From positions 30,387,725-30,451,724 of the forward strand of contig JAQFVV010000002.1 of the NCBI GenBank assembly GCA_028023455.1: DNA of 64,000 nucleotides, read 5' to 3'. The position numbers and the translations under genes were made by a program. The stretch comes from Epiperipatus broadwayi. Taxonomy: Eukaryota; Onychophora; Udeonychophora; Euonychophora; Peripatidae. Shown here piece by piece: positions 23,715 to 37,012 of the stretch (position 1 is the first letter of the stretch; every line of letters starts with the position of its first letter). The notes below the pieces were generated by a model that searched no databases, was not told where the DNA came from, and saw nothing but the letters and a program-made list of their open reading frames with translations.

Positions 23715-23790
23715 GTGCTTTTTGCGACCTACTATTGGATGGTTTCGATTGCCCCAACCATCTTCTTCAGAACTATAACAGACACTATAC
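23715..23790 (-). repeat. SINE core fragment
   Basis: On the minus strand the block reads CTGAAGAAGATGGTTGGGGC…GAAACCATCC. It has the CTGAAGA…GAAAC layout of the cores at 9152 and 44994, and an internal hairpin GATGGTT/AACCATC. The surrounding tRNA-like head is missing. Confidence 0.5.
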
Positions 23791-23839
23791 CAATACATGA
23801 TTACAAATATAAATATGCATGAACATATAATTTTACATT

Positions 23840-24498
23840 TTATATATATTCGATCTTATAATCATTATTTATATACCCACATATATCTTTATATACCTCT
23901 CTACATAATTATTACCTTTTATATATTATACATTTTATCTTTTTTGATATTCTATATTTATCAATCAATATCATATATATATTATTTTTATTTCATTTAT
24001 TTTTTATTTTATTCTTATTAATTTTTAATATTTAATTCTAACATTATATATTCATATTTTACATTATTATTTATTATATTAACATTCAATATGTATAATT
24101 TTCTTTAACTTATAATATTATTTTTAAATATATAAAATTTATTCATTATTCCATCTTATTGGATGATCACGTTAGCATGTTTAAGGCATATCTGTTGAAG
24201 GCATTAGCTTTCACATTATTACAATATTATTTTTTTAACATATTTTTTATACCTATCTTCTAAGTATTTTCAAATTTTAACTGCTATCAATTCAAACTTT
24301 TACATTATACAGTTATATTTAGTGACTCCCTCTTTCTATTTTTTTTCTAATTAAATCTATTTTTTTTTATATATCAAAATTTTTTTTGCAGCCTAAATCT
24401 CTATTTAATACTGGCTGAATATATATAAGGTATAAAAAAAATGTTAAAATATAATATTATAGATTAAAGAAAATTACACATACTGAATGTTAATATAA

Positions 24499-24552
<54 letters not shown>

Positions 24553-24795
24553 TAAAATATAAAAATATGAATATATAATGTTTGAATTAAATATTTAAAA
24601 AAATTAATAAGAATAAAATAAAAAATGAAATAAAAATAATATATATATATGATCATAGGAAGTATTGATTGATAAATATAGAATATAAAAAAGGTTAAGA
24701 TATATAATATATAAAAAGGTAATAATTATATAGAGGTATATAAAGATATGTGGGTATATAAATAATGATTATAAGATAGAATATATGTATTGTGC
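23840..24795. repeat. long AT-rich palindrome (two arms of about 270-340 bp)
   Basis: The left arm (about 23840-24115) and right arm (about 24455-24795) are inverted copies: TCTTATAATCATTATTTATA, CCCACATATATCTTTATA and TTGATATTCTATATTTATCA each recur complemented, in mirrored order. The spacer is about 340 bp. At 24498-24551 the right arm holds about 17 AAT/TAA units, while the matching part of the left arm (ACATTATTATTTATTATATT, about 24060) has only three or four. The structure fits a foldback element or an inverted duplication. Confidence 0.8.
24498..24551 (+). repeat. (AAT)n microsatellite
   Basis: About 17 consecutive trinucleotide units inside the right arm of the palindrome 23840-24795. 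Confidence 0.95.
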
Positions 24796-27570
24796 CAGTC
24801 ATATACATTAATTTTATTTAGCTATTATTTAAACTATAAAATAAATGAAGTTGTCTGTGTATATATTTTTTTTAACCACACACACACACAAGAATATTAA
24901 CTTCTCAAAGTGTAAATTGATGCATAATGTTATATATGCGTACAATATTTTTGATTCATTTTATTTTTTTTATAAATGTAAATATATTACTTGTATAATT
25001 TTATATTATAGTTTATTGATTTTTTTTTCTGTAAAAAGTTGTTTACGTGTTGGAACATGTTTTAAAAGAAATAAAAATAGATAAAATAATTAGAAAGTAA
25101 TTATAGATGTTCTAACACGTGATATATTTTTTTTAATTAGCAGATTTTCGATTAATCCATTAAGAAAAATCAGATGGCTATTGTGCCACCAAATATAAAA
25201 ATGCACTAATGTATTTTTAGCCATTCTGCTTTGTACTCTTATTTTTACTAACAAAAAAGTGCAGAGAAATCGGACACCAAGAGAGATAGAAAATCTTGTT
25301 AATTTTAACTCTATAGCAAAATATTTTTTTTTCTCTTTGTATGTAAAGTTGAAACTGATGTTATCAATTAGCGGTCTGAGTCGCCCAGATTAAGTTAAAT
25401 TAAATATTGTAAAATTAATTAAAACTAACATTCTGTAAGAAATAAACTATGTAAGTTATTTTTAAATCAATTAGCCACCAAGATATAAGCTTGAGGCAAT
25501 GATTTGAAGGGGGGTAAACAAATTGACCATGTAATGGAGTTGCTATATATACTGTTCACCCGATGCTGGGCGATCATTATCATTATTCTCTTATTCTTTC
25601 TCTGCTTGTCTGGTTCGTTTTTCCAGAGAGACTTCAAGAAATAATTCTTTATTCTCAGTTGTTTTTCCAGAGACTTCAAGAGACTATTTATTTAATGGTA
25701 TGCTTCTTCCCAGAGAGATTTGTAGATATATAATCAGAGAGATTGAAAAAACAAGCTAAGCTATTTTAGAAGATATTTTGCATGATCATTGCAGGCCGAC
25801 TAGTATTATATTTTAGTCTCTGCCAATATTTCATGACTTCCAACTAAAGCTGAGGTTACTTATGCAGAAGACCATAGCTATGGGGTAAAGACTTAAAATA
25901 ATAACACTGCATAAATATTTAAATAAAAATTGGAAATGTTTTATCTTGATTGACGTTTTCACTACCAGTTGAGAGTCCTTAGCAGCCGCATGAGTTATAC
26001 TTTCAATATTTCATTTTAAAGATTAAATCTTTATTCTGCATTATCAATAAAATGTATGTTATTTATTAGAAATACAAGTTTGCAAAGAAACATTCTCAAA
26101 AATGATATTTCAATTTTGCAAATATAAAAAAAAAATTAACTGAATACTTAATCAGAACAATAGCATTTTTTTTTATCAGATGATTGCCACATTGATGATA
26201 AAAATATTTAATAAATTAAATATTTGTTATTTGAACTCCATTTCTAAAATCCTAAAGAATTACTGTTAAGTCATCATAAAACAACAAAATTTTGTTCTAA
26301 AATTTAAAATTGCACTTATAATTATTAGAAAATAACAAAAAAACAACTTCTAAAATGTTTGTAAAACTATTTTTTCAAAACAATTTTTTTACCATGAGCA
26401 CATTTTTCTTGACTTTTCTTAAAAACAAACATTTTCTAAGAAAATTTAAATGTAATCATGAATATTTTTATTTTAAAATAAATATTTTACCAATATTTTG
26501 CAAAAAAAAAAAAAACCCTAAATATATAAACTACGGAAAATGTAGGAATTTTTCTTTTTGAAATGAAACCAAAGAAATGACACTTTCAAAAGTTTTGCGT
26601 TCTCAGGGCCTAAAAACAAATAATCTTCTAATCAACATCTTGTTGGCTCATTTTTTTAAAACTAACACATCAATATATGAGTTTATTTTAATTCCAGTTT
26701 CTGCCACCAAAATGTAAAACTGCCAAATGAACACTACAGATAGGAGCAAGAGTGTGAAGATAAAACCAAAAGCAATCACAAACGCTGCTGGTAGTGAGAC
26801 CATTAAAATAACTTCATTACAAAAAAAAAAACAGTAACAATAATGTACGTTTTTGTGTAGTTTAAATTAACAATGCATTTCTATTCTTTTTTTTCTCTAC
26901 AGTTTCGATGGTCTAACAAACTTCTTACAGCTGAAACAGTAAGAAAAAACAGTATACAGTAACAATAATATACACCGTTAATTTAAAAGTGAAAGAAAAA
27001 GTAAATTATTTTATTATGCATAAAAGCAATGCAAAAAGAGTAAAACAACATCATACAAAAAAGACACTTATAGCAATATTTGCAGCTATAGTTACAAGAC
27101 GTACAATCTTAAGATTATTATTATTATAGTCTAAAAATTTAACAATATTCATCATTAGTCTTAACATTAAAGAGAAAAACAATTCATTACATAGCAACAA
27201 AGACATTTCCTGCTTAATACTGAGAATCGATGCGATACTGTTTTTACTCATATCAATTGAAAAAATTAAATATACAATTTCTATTTAAACAAAACGATTT
27301 ATTGCAAAATTTAGCAGTCAACTTTCATTCAATCAGCATTGATTAAAATGTCTTTGAATTATAGTTATATAGGACGATCACCGATTCTTTTTTTTTTCCT
27401 AAATGAATTGAACACAAAAAAATTTCTTGACATTATTTTTTAAACTTATCCAAATTACTTGATTTTAAGGGACCCATTAAATATTTAATACTTTTTTGGC
27501 TTCCATAATTAAAACCATTATACAATGAATATGGGTGATAGTTGTATGTACGAATTAATTTAAATTAAAT
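24796..27570. other. AT-rich intron
   Basis: At 25619-25725 CCAGAGA..CTTCAAGA recurs with a period near 50 (about 2.5 copies). Otherwise nothing was recognised, apart from a poly(A)-rich tract at 26819-26832. Confidence 0.5.
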
Positions 27571-27571
27571 A

Positions 27572-27625
27572 CTCAATCTACATAAGACTGAAATAAACAA
27601 CTGTTTTATGTAGATTGATTATTTA
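27572..27625. repeat. 15-bp hairpin
   Basis: CTCAATCTACATAA and, after about 20 bases, TTATGTAGATTGATT are complementary. It directly precedes the LTR-like block at 27636. Confidence 0.65.
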
Positions 27626-27635
27626 ATTTATATAT

Positions 27636-28082
27636 TGTAACCCGCCCCCTGCTGGCTTCCGTACCGAAAGCCCAGTAAAGTCACGTCCTTTATATCTGGA
27701 CGCTTTTGCCGTATTCCTACGGTGACATTCTCATGTTTTGGTTGATGGTTCACTTCTATGAACCTGCTGTGTTCTTGCGTCTGGGGGATTACATAATGTT
27801 CTGTGAAGATAATTTCAAACACATATACACGTACGCTTTATTTATTTTATACGTAAATTCGGATTGAATCCAAGTAGTAGGCGCCAGGAGAACTTTTATA
27901 AGAGTCTGCCATGTATGTGCATAAGCTCACTCAACTATACCACAAAACATGCCTGTGCATCACTCCAGTCGGAAGCAAGAAACGAACACAGCCTATATTG
28001 CCTTTCAAATTACATCGTATATGTGATCTTTCACTCACGATCAATCAGACTTATCATATTAGGGCCCGCCCTATATCCCACA
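27636..28082. mobile_element. possible solo LTR
   Basis: A 447-bp block, clearly richer in GC than its flanks, starts TGTAACCCGCCCCC and ends CTATATCCCACA (TG…CA), with GGGCCCGCCC near the end. Its size and termini would fit a solo LTR. However, the five bases on either side do not match and no second copy is present in the window, so the call is weak. Confidence 0.35.
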
Positions 28083-28539
28083 GAATAAATTAATCAACAC
28101 TTAATATTAATCTAAGAAAGCATAATAAACATAAATATAATCAAATCCCAACAACAAAAATATCAAATGCATTCATTCATATACAAACAAACTTGATCGC
28201 TCCAGCACTCATTCCCTATTACATAAATTTATGTTGAAATTCCAAGCAATTAATAACAAAAAATACTAGTTAAATAAATGTTTTATTTTAATCTGTTTAA
28301 TAACAATTCATGCAGGTATATGACCGGCAAGCCGAGATAATTTAAATATAGCTTTCAAGGTGACTTCGCACATATTTTAAAGAATGTTAATCTGTAGGCA
28401 AACTTATTTGGTTAGGTTCTCTAATCGTTCATTAATGGTCATGAGTAACTTTATCATTTTAGCTTAATGTTTTTAATAGTTCTTGGTTTTTAAAGTTATT
28501 TTACTTTGGTGCATAAATAAATACGATAATTTAAAGGTA

Positions 28540-28800
28540 GCTACCTGTGGAACGTAGAAAGACTGTAAGAGGGATCCTGAGCGATGATTTCTTCTTTAAC
28601 GAAGCATTCTGGCAATTTGCAAGGTCTCAAAAGCGTGTGTGGTCCTTATGTGAAGTTTCTCCGGTGTTACGAGCATCCTAGGGGCAATCAGCTGAGCTGG
28701 ACGTGGAGGTCCGGCGGTCAAGCCGCGAATTTTAGGTTCAGCAACGCATCTCCGTTATATTTCTACACGAAAGTTAGATTTTATTTCTTCTAATTCTAAT
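28540..28800 (+). other. GC-elevated block of unknown origin
   Basis: About 250 bases with much higher GC than the region and a 69-codon open frame at 28584-28793 (GLKSVCGPYVKFLRCYEHPR). I do not recognise the peptide. It could be a 5' part of a retroelement or an old exon. Confidence 0.3.
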
Positions 28801-31800
28801 TTAATAATAATCCATAATCTAGCGCTGTCCGGCCTTTTTGATCTCTTCCTTCCCGCCCTCACACCTTGAATTTTTTTCACCCAATCACTCCCATGCACCT
28901 GTGAGTCCCTTCATCTTATAAGTCCATCGAGTATTAACTCAATTCAGTGATTTCTGGGATCGTTTGTACCACTTTGAAATTTAACTCAATTTGACCATTT
29001 TTTCAGGTATTGTTTCGCTGGAGACAGAAGTCTGAGTTGTACAATAGCAGTGTACACTTTTTCTCACCTCTGTTTCTAAATTCGGCTTATTTTATCTAGG
29101 CGTACCAACGCATATCCTGCCTATTGTTTCAATTTCTCTAATTTTACATTTACTAATTACTCCCATTTAAAATAATTTTAGATCGCTTGGAATTTCAGAA
29201 CATATTGCAAATTAATTAATTCATTTTCCCTTTTTGTTCCAAATGATTTAATAAAAATGTCAAACTTGCGTTCAATCATTCATCTTTATTTAATTAAAAA
29301 AAAAACACAAAAAACTTACAACTAATGATTCCAGATTTATCCTTAAAAAAAAACAAAATAATAAAAAAACTCTTTTACTTTTTTATTTCAATAAATTTGA
29401 CAGGTACTCCTATATAGCTGCGATCATGCTTTAGAAACGGCTGTATCTCGTTTATTATTAAAGCAAGACCGCTTTTTTTAAAAGTTTTGTTCCTGTCATT
29501 CATTTCGTCAATTACATATATGTTGATATAACCTCATATGCCTGGGTTCAAATCCCATGTAACGCTATTCCGTTACAATATATATATATATATGTTACCA
29601 CATTGCAGACAGATAAATTATACTGAATATTTGACCATTACAGTTAGTTATGTATTAGACTGTTGGTCGACCACTATCCATCTACATACCAAATAGCATT
29701 TGAATATGTTAACTGCTAAACATTTTTTCCATAAAAAAATCAAAAACAAACAGAAAAAACACGAAAATAACAATTTATTTCAAAACAAATCTGAAAATAA
29801 TGTACTTAGTGAACAAACATTTAGAGTAGATATAAAAAAATATTTATAATGAATATTTTTATTTATGGTTACGCGGACTTGTTTCTTCAATTGCAATTGA
29901 GGTTTTTATATTTAATTTGAAATAAAAGTGTGGGGGATCCAGAAAAATGTTGTAGTAACTATAAATAAAAGTGTTTACTTTATTTTATTTATATCTATTA
30001 TTTTTAACTTTGGCATTCTGATCTTTTTCTCAATTATTCTAAAATAACAGCTTCATGTTTTAAAGTAAAATCAACTGTATTAAATAAAAATCATTTACAA
30101 TAAATTATTTGGAAAGAATTTTTTAAAAAAATAAACTTTTCCAATGAAAAGATAAAAATGTTATACACTTTTTAAAAAAGTGAACTTTTACAATCAAAGA
30201 TTTGTTTTTATTTCAATTTTAAATGATCGCTATAATATTTTTTAATACAACTTTCTTTAAAATGTATATATACGTCTCTCTCACATGCATTACTGAAAAC
30301 TTATTGTAATGATATAGATATAATTGAAATTTGATATCAAAATATTTGATATTACATCCACTAATAAGAAACTAGGTAACATAAACTAGTTAACTTATCT
30401 AAATTATTTTAGTGTCATATTGCATTGCTAGTGATTTATAACAGATGTACAAAATTTAAATTTTTTTTATCGAATATATTAAATCTAGGTTAAAAATTTT
30501 TGCCCAAATAAACAAATTAATCAACCGACAAACAGATTTTATCTTAAATAAGAGTTTAAAAAACAAATATTTTAAAAACGTGCTGGGAGAAATAAAATTA
30601 GCATTTGATACCACTAATCTAATTTGCGGCGTAATGTTTGCATTCATCACACTTATTTGTTTTTCAATCTTTGCTCGATTTATATTACTTAAATATTTTT
30701 AAACATATTATTTACATGGTTTTTTTGCTCCTTTATTTATATAGTTTACCATCATTGCAATAAAATTTCTCACTGAAGTTTTACTGAATATACTTATTGA
30801 AAATATTTATTTCTCAAACATCATCTGTTTACTAAATATACATTTGCCCTTACTGCCAATTTAATTTTTCCCAATCACTAAAAATATTAATTTCCAGTTT
30901 ATTTTCATGTGTCTCTATGGTGGCTTTACAAATAGGTAGCATAAATATAATTAGCACCAAATACAGTATTCTTATTTCAAAGTAAATTATTAATCTTAAA
31001 AATAACACTACATTATATTATTTTCTGACTACACAATCACTTGTTTAAACAGTTGTGAATATATGTGGATTATTAATATGTAAATGATATTATTTTCTAA
31101 CATTTAAAAAAAATGTAAATAAATAAATGAAACTGAAACAGATTTTACATCAATATTGTATTAATACATAAAAAAAATTTTTTTTGCAATGTTTTATTAT
31201 CCCTTTCAGAATAACATATACTTGTTACTGAGGCTAATGTAGATCATTATTCTTACTGACATCTAGAAATTTACTTTAAGTACAACTTTTTTTTTCATTT
31301 TCTTATTTACCTATTAAGTATACTATATAACGATGAAAAAACAAAATCATATTTTCTTGATAATCACACACATATTTATTTGCAAATGGAATTTATTAAT
31401 TTTAATAGCAGAAGGGTGGTATATATCTCTATACGAACCACATGATATAAATCTATCCACAAGCACATGCATAAAAGAAAATTCATTTATATTTAAATGA
31501 TCAATTATTAGTTATATATGTGTAAATGTTTTGTGCATATTTATACTTTTGTCTTTACTATATTTAACATAGCATCAAGGTTTAATTTTTTTTTTTAATT
31601 TATTTTGTGGCATATGTTAAATAGCGAACATATATTGCTGATTTGTCACCTATTCTGTTAATCGTTCTACTGTTATTTTCCACTGTTTACTAATCGTTTT
31701 TCTATGTGCCATAGTATGATATATCACAACTTTCACAATTAATTTTATAAACTATCTCTTTTATTTTTATTTTGTCTTTTATTTTAGAATTAAATATTAA

Positions 31801-34800
31801 TATTTGCAGTTTTTTTACTGAAGTTATAGTTAAAAAAAATCTAGATGTCACTAGGTATATTGGTCTTAAATGTTCTTAATAATGCAATATATATATATAT
31901 TACACCAAGGAAGGTAATAAAATGTTGCCGAGAAGAATTTTTTTTTTTTTATATTAAACAATGCAATATTTGTTGCTATATATATTGTGGTGTTACAAAA
32001 TGGTTTGAAGCTACAAAAGTACTAAGATTACACAGATTATAGTAGCCGGTATGAGGGTGCCACTAGGCAGATAGTTTAGCACTAAACCGAGATGATTATT
32101 CTACATAATAGTGTTTATTTATATACATAACATGGCCACAATCTTTATAGCATAATCTTTCAAGGACTCTATTAATTCCAGTAAATTCTCTCTCCAGAGG
32201 ACAATATTGATGTCAATACTACAGTTATATCCTAAACTATCAAGAGAGACATACAAGTATGAATATACAATAATCTTTATTATACTTTTCTTTTTTTATT
32301 TCTCTTCTAAATCCCATTTAAATGCAATCTGAACTGACTCGATCTATTTTAAAATAAAATACTTTCCAATTAACGCAATCGCTTACCAAATGTTTAACAA
32401 TACTCTTATTCTCACATTACAATAATCTTCCCCATGGAAATACGCCCATCACTAACCTACGACCAACAAAGGTCCAACTTAACTGTTGACGGCCTGTCCA
32501 AATAGGGGTCAGTCCAGGTATATAATATAATAGTAAATTAACTGTATATAGCTTAACTCAAAAACTCTCCACTGCTAATGTTAAATAATTTAAGCTTAAC
32601 CACTAAATGACAGCATAAGTGTCTTTTGTTTACTTATGTCTGTTGATTTTACTTTTAAATCCACTTATTATGACATAAGTGTCTTGTGTTTCATATGACC
32701 GGTATTTAAACTGACTATAACCTAATTTTTATCTCTCCTCGATCAAGCAGTTCACATTCGTGAAACCAAAATCTACATATGCATGAGTATAACAAAGATA
32801 ATAAAATATAAAATAAATAAAAAAACATGAAATCAATATAAAAACCTACCCCCCCTAAAATTATATCAAAAATAATGAATAAATTATTCAAACTAACCCC
32901 ATACTCTATTGCTGAAACTTTACAAATCTACAGTAGCTTAGATACTTAGAACACAACTGATTGAGTCTATAATTGTGTTTCGCTAATCATAGAAGAAAAG
33001 TTCACTTTATAAACAGTTTATAATTACCCACTTATTGATTTGCTGTTAATATGGATTAAATTGGCAATGACCATCCATTTCCCCAAATACTGGGCAGCTA
33101 TCAGGCCATCAAATTTAATCAGAAGGGTACAGTCCATGGGTTGATCTTTTTCTGCAAGTTCTTGTGCGAATCCTGTAAGCCCTCTTTCTTCTGAAAACAT
33201 CTTCGGCTAGCTGTCTGGTTTCATACTTTTCCGGAGATAAAAAAGTCCTCAGCATATTTCAGGTGCGGCTCAGGAGACATTTTCCCCCAGGAGAGAAACC
33301 ATTCTCTCTAGCCAGAGAACATTATCATAGCAACTTGCAGCAACAACTTTCAATAAAGTTTTAATAATCAATCCTTTAACAAAAGATTCTGTAATATATC
33401 CTTTTTTCAATTCTCTCCTTCTCTCTCTGCACTTTTAATTAATTTTATTTTCTGAACAGGATTCACACCTTTTTGGCTTATCTATCATTTTTTCTTTCGG
33501 AATTTTTAATTTTAAAAAGTTCTTGATTAATTAACGAAATTTACACTGAATAGACTCTTACAATACTTTTAATTACAAATCAGTATTTAGTTTGGGTTTC
33601 AACAATAAAGTTTAATACGACCTTTTCTAATTTCCCCCCAACCATTTCAACAACAAAAAAAAGCTTTTATTAAAAAAACTTATAATTCAAGGCAACTATA
33701 ATCAACTTAAATAAATTTTTAAAAAAATATCAAACTTGATAATTTGATTTCTTAGTGAGATTAAAAAAAAAACTTTTACTAAATTAATTATAAGATAATA
33801 CATTAAATAATTTTATAAAATTCTATTTATAAACTAATGAAATAACTACGAAATTAAATATATATGTATTTACATGAGATGGCAGAAAATACAATCTCAA
33901 TATATATATATATATTGGTTTTACTCGTTTATTTGCATGCAAAAAAAAAAAGCATAAGGAATTATATTTATCACTTTATAATTATCATATTTTGTAAAAA
34001 TTAATATAATAATATAACAATGGCAAATGTGAAAAAGCAGTAATGCGTATTTTGTAGATACTAATCGAGTTGACATTGTTTATTGAAAAATGACTAGCAG
34101 TGATAATCTCCTTAATAAAAAGAAAAAACATTCTCGAGCTGTAAACCATTTTAATCAAGTGGGCTTCAATAGAAACAAATGACTTAAGAACTCACTATAT
34201 ATCAGTAAAAAATAAATAAATTTAGATTTTAAAGTAAAATTTAAGAATTGTTTAAAAAATATGAAATAGAAGTTATTATTACCAAGTGTAATTCTAAAAA
34301 TTATGATTAAGATACTAGCAAAAAATGGTAAACATCACTAATAATGATCAACTACTAGACCGTTTTCTAGTGTCTAATTAACTCAATCGGTCGATCATCT
34401 ATTACTGCTTGGGCGTAATACTCTACTATCTTATTAATTTAATCAATCAACTATTAGTAGTCAATCTTAATAGTTAACTTGATCAATTGAGCAGAAAACT
34501 TGACATATATGCATTAATAATTATGTCAACCCAAAATAATAGGAAAAAAAAATGTCTAAAATACAATTTGCATACCCAAAATGGTGAATTCACTGTGTCC
34601 TTTGTAATCGCTCAAAAGATAATCAATAGTTCAGCAGCAAATTTGGTCTGAAGATTGAGACTTTCAGGCATTAACTGCCAAAAAAGACACAATTCTTTTG
34701 TGATTGCAAGTTATCATAATCCCCATAATCAAGACTATATCATGACAAATCCACTTCGACTTATATAATAAAATATTAATTTGAAAGTTTAGTTCGGTTT

Positions 34801-35100
34801 GTATTTTAGGATAAAACAATCGACTACAAATCTGTCAAAATTAATGAACAAAATAAATAAAACATCTTAAACTCTCTTTGGCAAAAGTAAAACATACATA
34901 GTTGAATTTGAAATATGTAATTAATTTTTAAGAAAATTATGTTTTAGATTATATTAATAACCATTAAAAAACAAAAAAAAATTAACCAGTGTGGTAAAAA
35001 TTATGTATACACAACTATGATCTTTCTTAAGGAAGTATTTCTTTTTCTAGCCAATCCACCAAACCAAATTGCCCATCTCTACATATTTAAATGAAGTTAA
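28801..35100. other. AT-rich intron, few marks
   Basis: A block at 29544-29575 has GGGTTCAAATCCC, an intact box B-like sequence without an obvious box A, probably half of a tRNA-SINE. Near 32616-32695 TGACATAAGTGTCTT.TGTTT recurs. A block at 33055-33370 is richer in GC but matches nothing I know. No gene was recognised. Confidence 0.45.
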
Positions 35101-35164
35101 TAAGATGTTATTACATGTCCATCAAAACATCACATGATCACCATTTCATATGCTTACACATGCT

Positions 35165-35480
35165 GTTAATAAGAGTACCAAACTCTCCATACAGTAGTGC
35201 CACCAAGTGCAAGCTTTCATAATCAATGGATGCAGAAAAGTTTGTGCATAAACCTACTCATCCAACCTCCCTAGACTAGTTTCTAGCTTGTGGCTTACAT
35301 CTGTGAGGAGTTTTGGATTTGAGAGGCTCCTTACTGATGAAAGCCACAAGCTAGAAGAAACTAGTCTAGGGATGTTGGTTGAGCAGGCACTAGATAGGGA
35401 TTTTATGCACAAACCTTCCTGTATCCATTGATTATGAAAGTTTGCATTTGGTGGCATTACTGTATGGAGTTTGGTACTCT
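35165..35480. repeat. 'C' module, near-symmetrical foldback
   Basis: The left arm (about 35165-35318: ACTCTCCATACAGTAGTGCC, GTGCATAAACC, CTAGACTAGTTTCTAGCTTG) is followed directly by its inverted copy (about 35322-35478: GGCTCCTTACTGATGAAAGCC, GATTTTATGCAC, GGCATTACTGTATGGAG). A module named CATCACATGATCACCATTTC (35130) precedes it, as in copies 9335 and 42975. The arms are about 150 bp and highly similar. Confidence 0.8.
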
Positions 35481-35574
35481 TATTATGTGACTAATTAATT
35501 ACATAATACATTATTAAAAACATAAATATCACAAATTTTAGTAACTAATTAAGCATTATTATTACTATTGTATA

Positions 35575-36097
35575 TGCACAGTGTGTCCCTGTAAAAATGG
35601 ATTGTTCCCCAAGCTACTTGCAAAGCCATCCTTGAATTTACATGTGTTATGTAGCAACATAATTTAGCTATATAACAAAAATTTTAATGCACTAGTATGT
35701 CTGGATCATGAGTTATGGCATGAAATGTGTTGCTGTATTTCATGTTTTTGTAGATTGTTTTTAATGCTTTCTGCGCCATTACAAAATCTTGAAAAGTCAT
35801 TTAAAAATATTCTTGCGACTCATGGCTTCATTGCCATGCACACTTTAAATCATTTCAAACAATTCAACAGCAGTTCTGCCAATTTAAAACAAAATTTAAT
35901 GTTAGGACATTGTTCCATCATGGATTAAAGCTTGATACACATTATCACATTTGATGTCATAACTTGAAAACCAGACACTTTAGCGATTTAAAATCGTCGT
36001 GATGAATAGCTAAAATATATCACTACTGATTCAGAGATGAGCTATAGGCAGCTTGGAAAGAGAAGTAATCGCCTTTTCAATGAGATATACTGTGTAA
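35575..36097 (-). mobile_element. non-autonomous mariner with long terminal inverted repeats
   Basis: The two ends, each about 150-170 bp, are diverged inverted copies: CACAGTGTGTCCCTGTAAAA…CCAAGCTACTTGC on the left, and from the other strand CACAGTATATCTCATTGAAA…CCAAGCTGCC on the right. Inside, the minus strand of about 35925-35745 keeps the mariner transposase N terminus (NIKFCFKLGRTAVELFEMI, stop, VHGNEAMSRKN). The catalytic region is absent, so this is an internally deleted copy. Confidence 0.7.
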
Positions 36098-36824
36098 CAT
36101 AAAAATTAAAATAGTATTTTGTAAAAATCAAAAAAATTTAAGGAAATTCTATTCATTTGACAGTATTAATATTTCACAAGAGTCAACAAATTCAATTCTA
36201 AAATAATAAACTTTCAATATTTTTTGACTATTAAGTATTAAAAATAATTCTTTCATTTACACAAAGATATCTTGCATAGTTTAGAGAAGTAGTCGAGAAA
36301 AGGGTTAATCAGCTAAAGGATCCAGATTAGAGCTCAAATCTATTACCTCTGATACTCAAATGTCATATGACTTCCCGAGTGATGAAAAATTTGATTAATT
36401 AACAAATGGTATCAGAGACAACTTATTAAGCAGGATCAAACATAATTTAAAAAATATTTAGAACACTAAAGTCAATATTATAATGCAGATTTAAGATAGG
36501 AAATGAATGAATCATTTATTAAAAGAATATAAAATGGCCTTGGATAAAACTTTTATTTAAACATGCACAAAGTGCATAGTTCAAATTAAGAGTTAAGTAA
36601 AATAAAGTATTTATTTTCTTAATTACATCCAGTCTTCATAATAGTTCTAGTTCATTCTATAAGAGGTGTAATATTCCAAGAAATTATCTATATTGGGTGG
36701 TTTATACGACTACAGATTTAATCTATAAAGCTGGGGAGCATTTTGCTTATTTTTATAGTGATTTTCACATATTAATTGTACATTGCTTTATTTTTAATTC
36801 TCAAAAAAAATTATGATCCTCATT
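36098..36824. other. AT-rich intron, nothing recognised
   Basis: No coding or repeat signature found. Confidence 0.55.
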
Positions 36825-37012
36825 TAAAAAGGGCGGGTTTAAATTGACCTATCAGCTGAAAAGATTGTCCATCTCTAGTGACTAGAGATAAATTAATTAA
36901 ATCTTTGATCAAATATAGCAGGCTAATTTTTAAGTTGATAATTTTGTATGGCCTGCAAATATTATAAATATCCAAATGGACCTTGACAGAAAAATTTTTC
37001 CCCATCCCTGAC
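36825..37012 (-). mobile_element. hAT end fragment
   Basis: Read on the minus strand from 37012, the block starts CAGGGATGGGGAAAAA and continues with GGTCCATTTGGATATTTATA and GCAGGCCATACAAAATTATC, the style of a hAT 5' end. The other end was not found, so it is a fragment. Confidence 0.5.

Noticed and set aside
23797-24021. 74-codon frame rich in I/Y/F, and the 60-codon frame at 24474-24656
   Set aside because: They are mirror readings of the AT-rich palindrome arms and its microsatellite, not genes.
28584-28793. 69-codon protein-coding gene
   Set aside because: Better composition than its neighbours, but no recognisable domain, no conserved start context and no splice pattern; kept only as a GC-elevated block.
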